In this document: positions 62,107 through 64,000 of the stretch, in pieces
Position numbering within the stretch: the stretch's first letter is position 1
Layout of the letters: each line of letters begins with the position of its first letter
NCBI GenBank assembly: GCA_008973525.1
Contig: WACJ01000383.1
Span: 62,001-126,000 of the forward strand
From: Stenopsyche tienmushanensis
Lineage: Eukaryota > Arthropoda > Insecta > Trichoptera > Stenopsychidae
Direction: 5' to 3'
Length of the DNA stretch: 64,000 nucleotides
Position numbers and translations under genes: made by a program
The notes under the pieces: model-generated
The model's input: only the letters and a program-made list of their open reading frames with translations
What the model was told of the DNA's origin: nothing
Databases searched by the model: none

Positions 62107-63706
62107 GGCAACTAATATTTATAATTTGTGAATATTTCCTCAATTAATCTCCTATAAATTTGTATTTATTTGTCATTATTGTATATTATCATCATCGTAA
62201 CGCCGCTAACAAAAAGTCTACTGCAGAATTAATTTCTCTTTAATATCCATTCATAGGAAAAATACATTCATCTTATTTGTATCATACATTCACCTCCTCA
62301 TTCGCTCGATATTGAAGGGAATATGATCTCAAAGTTTAATTTAGAACGCTCACCTAGTGGATCACCTGGCTGAATATATCGAAGAACGTTTTCGTGACCA
62401 TTTCAATAGAGAGTGTGGGAGATTTGTAGAAGTGAGCAGTTTTCCTTGGTTGACAACAAAAAACCACACGAGAAGACTTTGTTCATTTTACTGAAAAGGA
62501 CTTTCAGAAGTGCATCGAGTTCAGTTGCTCTTTCCCTTGTTGGGGTGAAATCCTACGTGATGCTTAAGTGCATCTCGGATTCACTTTTACTTTGTCCATG
62601 TGCATCTTATCCAAGCGCATTCGTGACTGGGTGGTTTCTTCTTTCAGGATTAGATTTGATTTCTACTGGTATTCTCACAGCACTGCTGATGACTATACAA
62701 CCTGATGCAGGACTCACACACTCAGCCAACGATATGACAATGCTACTCTGGGTCATTCAGAGAAAATATGAGGTCCAAGACTATTTTTTTTATAGCGATT
62801 AACTAAGCATTAAGCAAAGCAGAAGAAAAAGCAGCCTCTATTTATTAAGATAAACTTGTCTGAAACTGACATTGTCAGCTAAAATTTTTACTTTGGCAAA
62901 TCAACTTAGTGGCGAAAGCTTGGATTTTTTTCTCAAAATGATGTCATTCCCTTGAATGATGATGATGTTATTGATTTAATTTTATATAAGTTTTTTCTTA
63001 TGCAATTTTTTTTATATGCGGACTCCCCGTGGAACGTATCCACCGCATAAAAACAGACCCAAATGTATAATATATTCACCCAATGAATATCTCAAGCGAT
63101 CGATAAAACACAATTGCATGATGGAACAAATTTGAACCAAAAACTTGAAATTTATAAAATATCATAACTCGTTAAAAAACCAATGTATTAAAGCCTATTT
63201 TAGACTGTAGATTTGTATTGTTTTTTTCTAAATTCCATAAGAGTAAAATCATTGTAAATCAAAGTGTGGCTCGAATACTAATAATTAAAAAAATAGAAAT
63301 GTGTTTAGATGAACCGAATGTATGTTTATTAAATAAAAAACAATACAAATTATCAATCAAATATTGTTTTCGGCAACAATAAAGTATTTTGTTATAAAAA
63401 CCGATCCATTTTCAACAACGAATGATGCATTTCAACAGAAAATGCATTCATATTATATGACTCGGAACACTCACTATAAACTATCCCACTCACTGTGAAC
63501 TAGTCGGAATTTTTAAAAATACATTTAAATATATCCAACCTACGATTTAACGAATACGTTAAATTTTATACAGCTTCATTGAATGCATCTAAAAATATTC
63601 CTTATAATAAAATCTGACTTGTGTGTGGTTGTCTCCGAATTAAATGCACATTGCTGCATTCGTATTTTAATAATAATTATTGTCAATGTTAAATTGTCTT
63701 CGATTC
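62107..63706. other. intergenic, with an R5-type repeat end
   Basis: The 129-codon plus-strand frame at 62413-62802 has no recognisable family and is not called, though the patch 62.3-62.8 kb is GC-richer than its surroundings. An element end is listed separately at 62995-63060. Confidence 0.4.
62995..63060. repeat. R5-type element end
   Basis: TTATGCAATT, then ATATGCGG, then GGAACGTATCCACCGCATAA followed by AAACAG. This matches the right end of the element inside the ZBED5-like fossil (GGAACGCATCTACCGCATAA, about 41103-41122). The opposite end was not found. Confidence 0.65.
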
Positions 63707-64000
63707 TCAAGCCTGCGAGACTATATCGTCGAGATGTCGCCCTTGGCGTCGTTTGCATTCTTCTAAGCGAGTCTTTATCTTTGAAATGACATATTGACAC
63801 GTCGCATGCGGAATTCCTTCAATCTCTTTGCATATACGATCTTTGAGCTGTTCCAAGCTCGTGGGAAATTTCTGGTAGACGCGGTCCTTGAGGTATCCCC
63901 ATAGAAAGTAATCGATCGGGCTCAAATCGGGGCTGTTTATGGGCCACGCGATGATGCCCGTTTTTGATATAAGTCTGTCTCGAAACAATTCCGTCAGGGC
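63707..64000 (-). mobile_element. transposase C-terminal fragment (DDE, Tc1/mariner superfamily), cut by window edge
   Basis: The minus-strand frame is open from the window edge down to a stop at 63707. It reads IAWPINSPDLSPIDYFLWGY, LKDRVYQKFPTSLEQLKDRI, then a helical tail ending RHLDDIVSQA. The SPDLSPIDYFLWGYLK block holds the third catalytic residue of the insect transposase group that also has FSDExHF and VNKQN motifs, such as the remnant at 7040-7135. The rest of the gene lies outside the window, so whether it is intact cannot be judged. Confidence 0.8.

Noticed and set aside
62413..62802. 129-codon plus-strand frame rich in Leu and Ser
   Set aside because: No family, no signal for a start or splice site, and the minus strand looks equally plausible; recorded only as a patch of interest.

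Overview
This is a strongly AT-rich stretch of insect nuclear DNA. Genes are split by GT-AG introns of about 60 bp to several kb, and the spaces between them are filled with decayed DNA transposons. Two gene families point to an insect: an orcokinin neuropeptide gene with A-type and B-type products, and a gustatory receptor of the conserved carbon-dioxide-receptor clade. That clade is best known from beetles, moths and flies, so a holometabolous insect, perhaps a beetle, is my best guess. The order is not proven by the sequence.

Layout: (1) 1-4.8 kb: intergenic, with a wrecked Jerky/Tigger-type transposase. (2) 4.86-25.76 kb, minus strand: one orcokinin gene with a TATA promoter near 25.79 kb, a 5'UTR exon, a signal-peptide exon, a shared exon, a large terminal exon carrying 18 B-type peptide repeats, and two further exons that make the alternative A-type end. 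Its introns carry several dispersed repeats. (3) 26-48 kb: a gene desert with hAT copies, a mariner with both inverted repeats, a ZBED5-like hAT fossil split by a later insertion, another hAT fossil and two mariner fragments. (4) 48.39-54.37 kb, minus strand: an eight-exon CO2-type gustatory receptor that reads open end to end (441 aa), with a second mariner of the same family, a TTAA-bounded element and a perfect hairpin in its introns. (5) 56.47-62.1 kb: a compact housekeeping block with Chmp2b (ESCRT-III, plus), Pop5 (RNase P/MRP, minus) and an FGGY carbohydrate kinase (plus), all with complete reading frames after splicing. (6) 62.1-64 kb: intergenic, ending in a transposase fragment cut by the window edge.

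The genes do not form a pathway; they are independent neighbours. The most interesting biology is the orcokinin locus. Intron phases allow only two coding outcomes, so the A and B precursors are mutually exclusive, and the B exon holds many identical peptides written with different codons. I saw no novel defence-like or otherwise undescribed system. The other notable signals are repeat structures: inverted repeats around receptor exons 1-2, a 27-bp perfect stem, a 36-bp perfect palindrome, and a hAT family whose ends are packed with GGATCCC-like motifs.

All exon borders were worked out by eye from splice signals, phase and family resemblance. No database search was possible.
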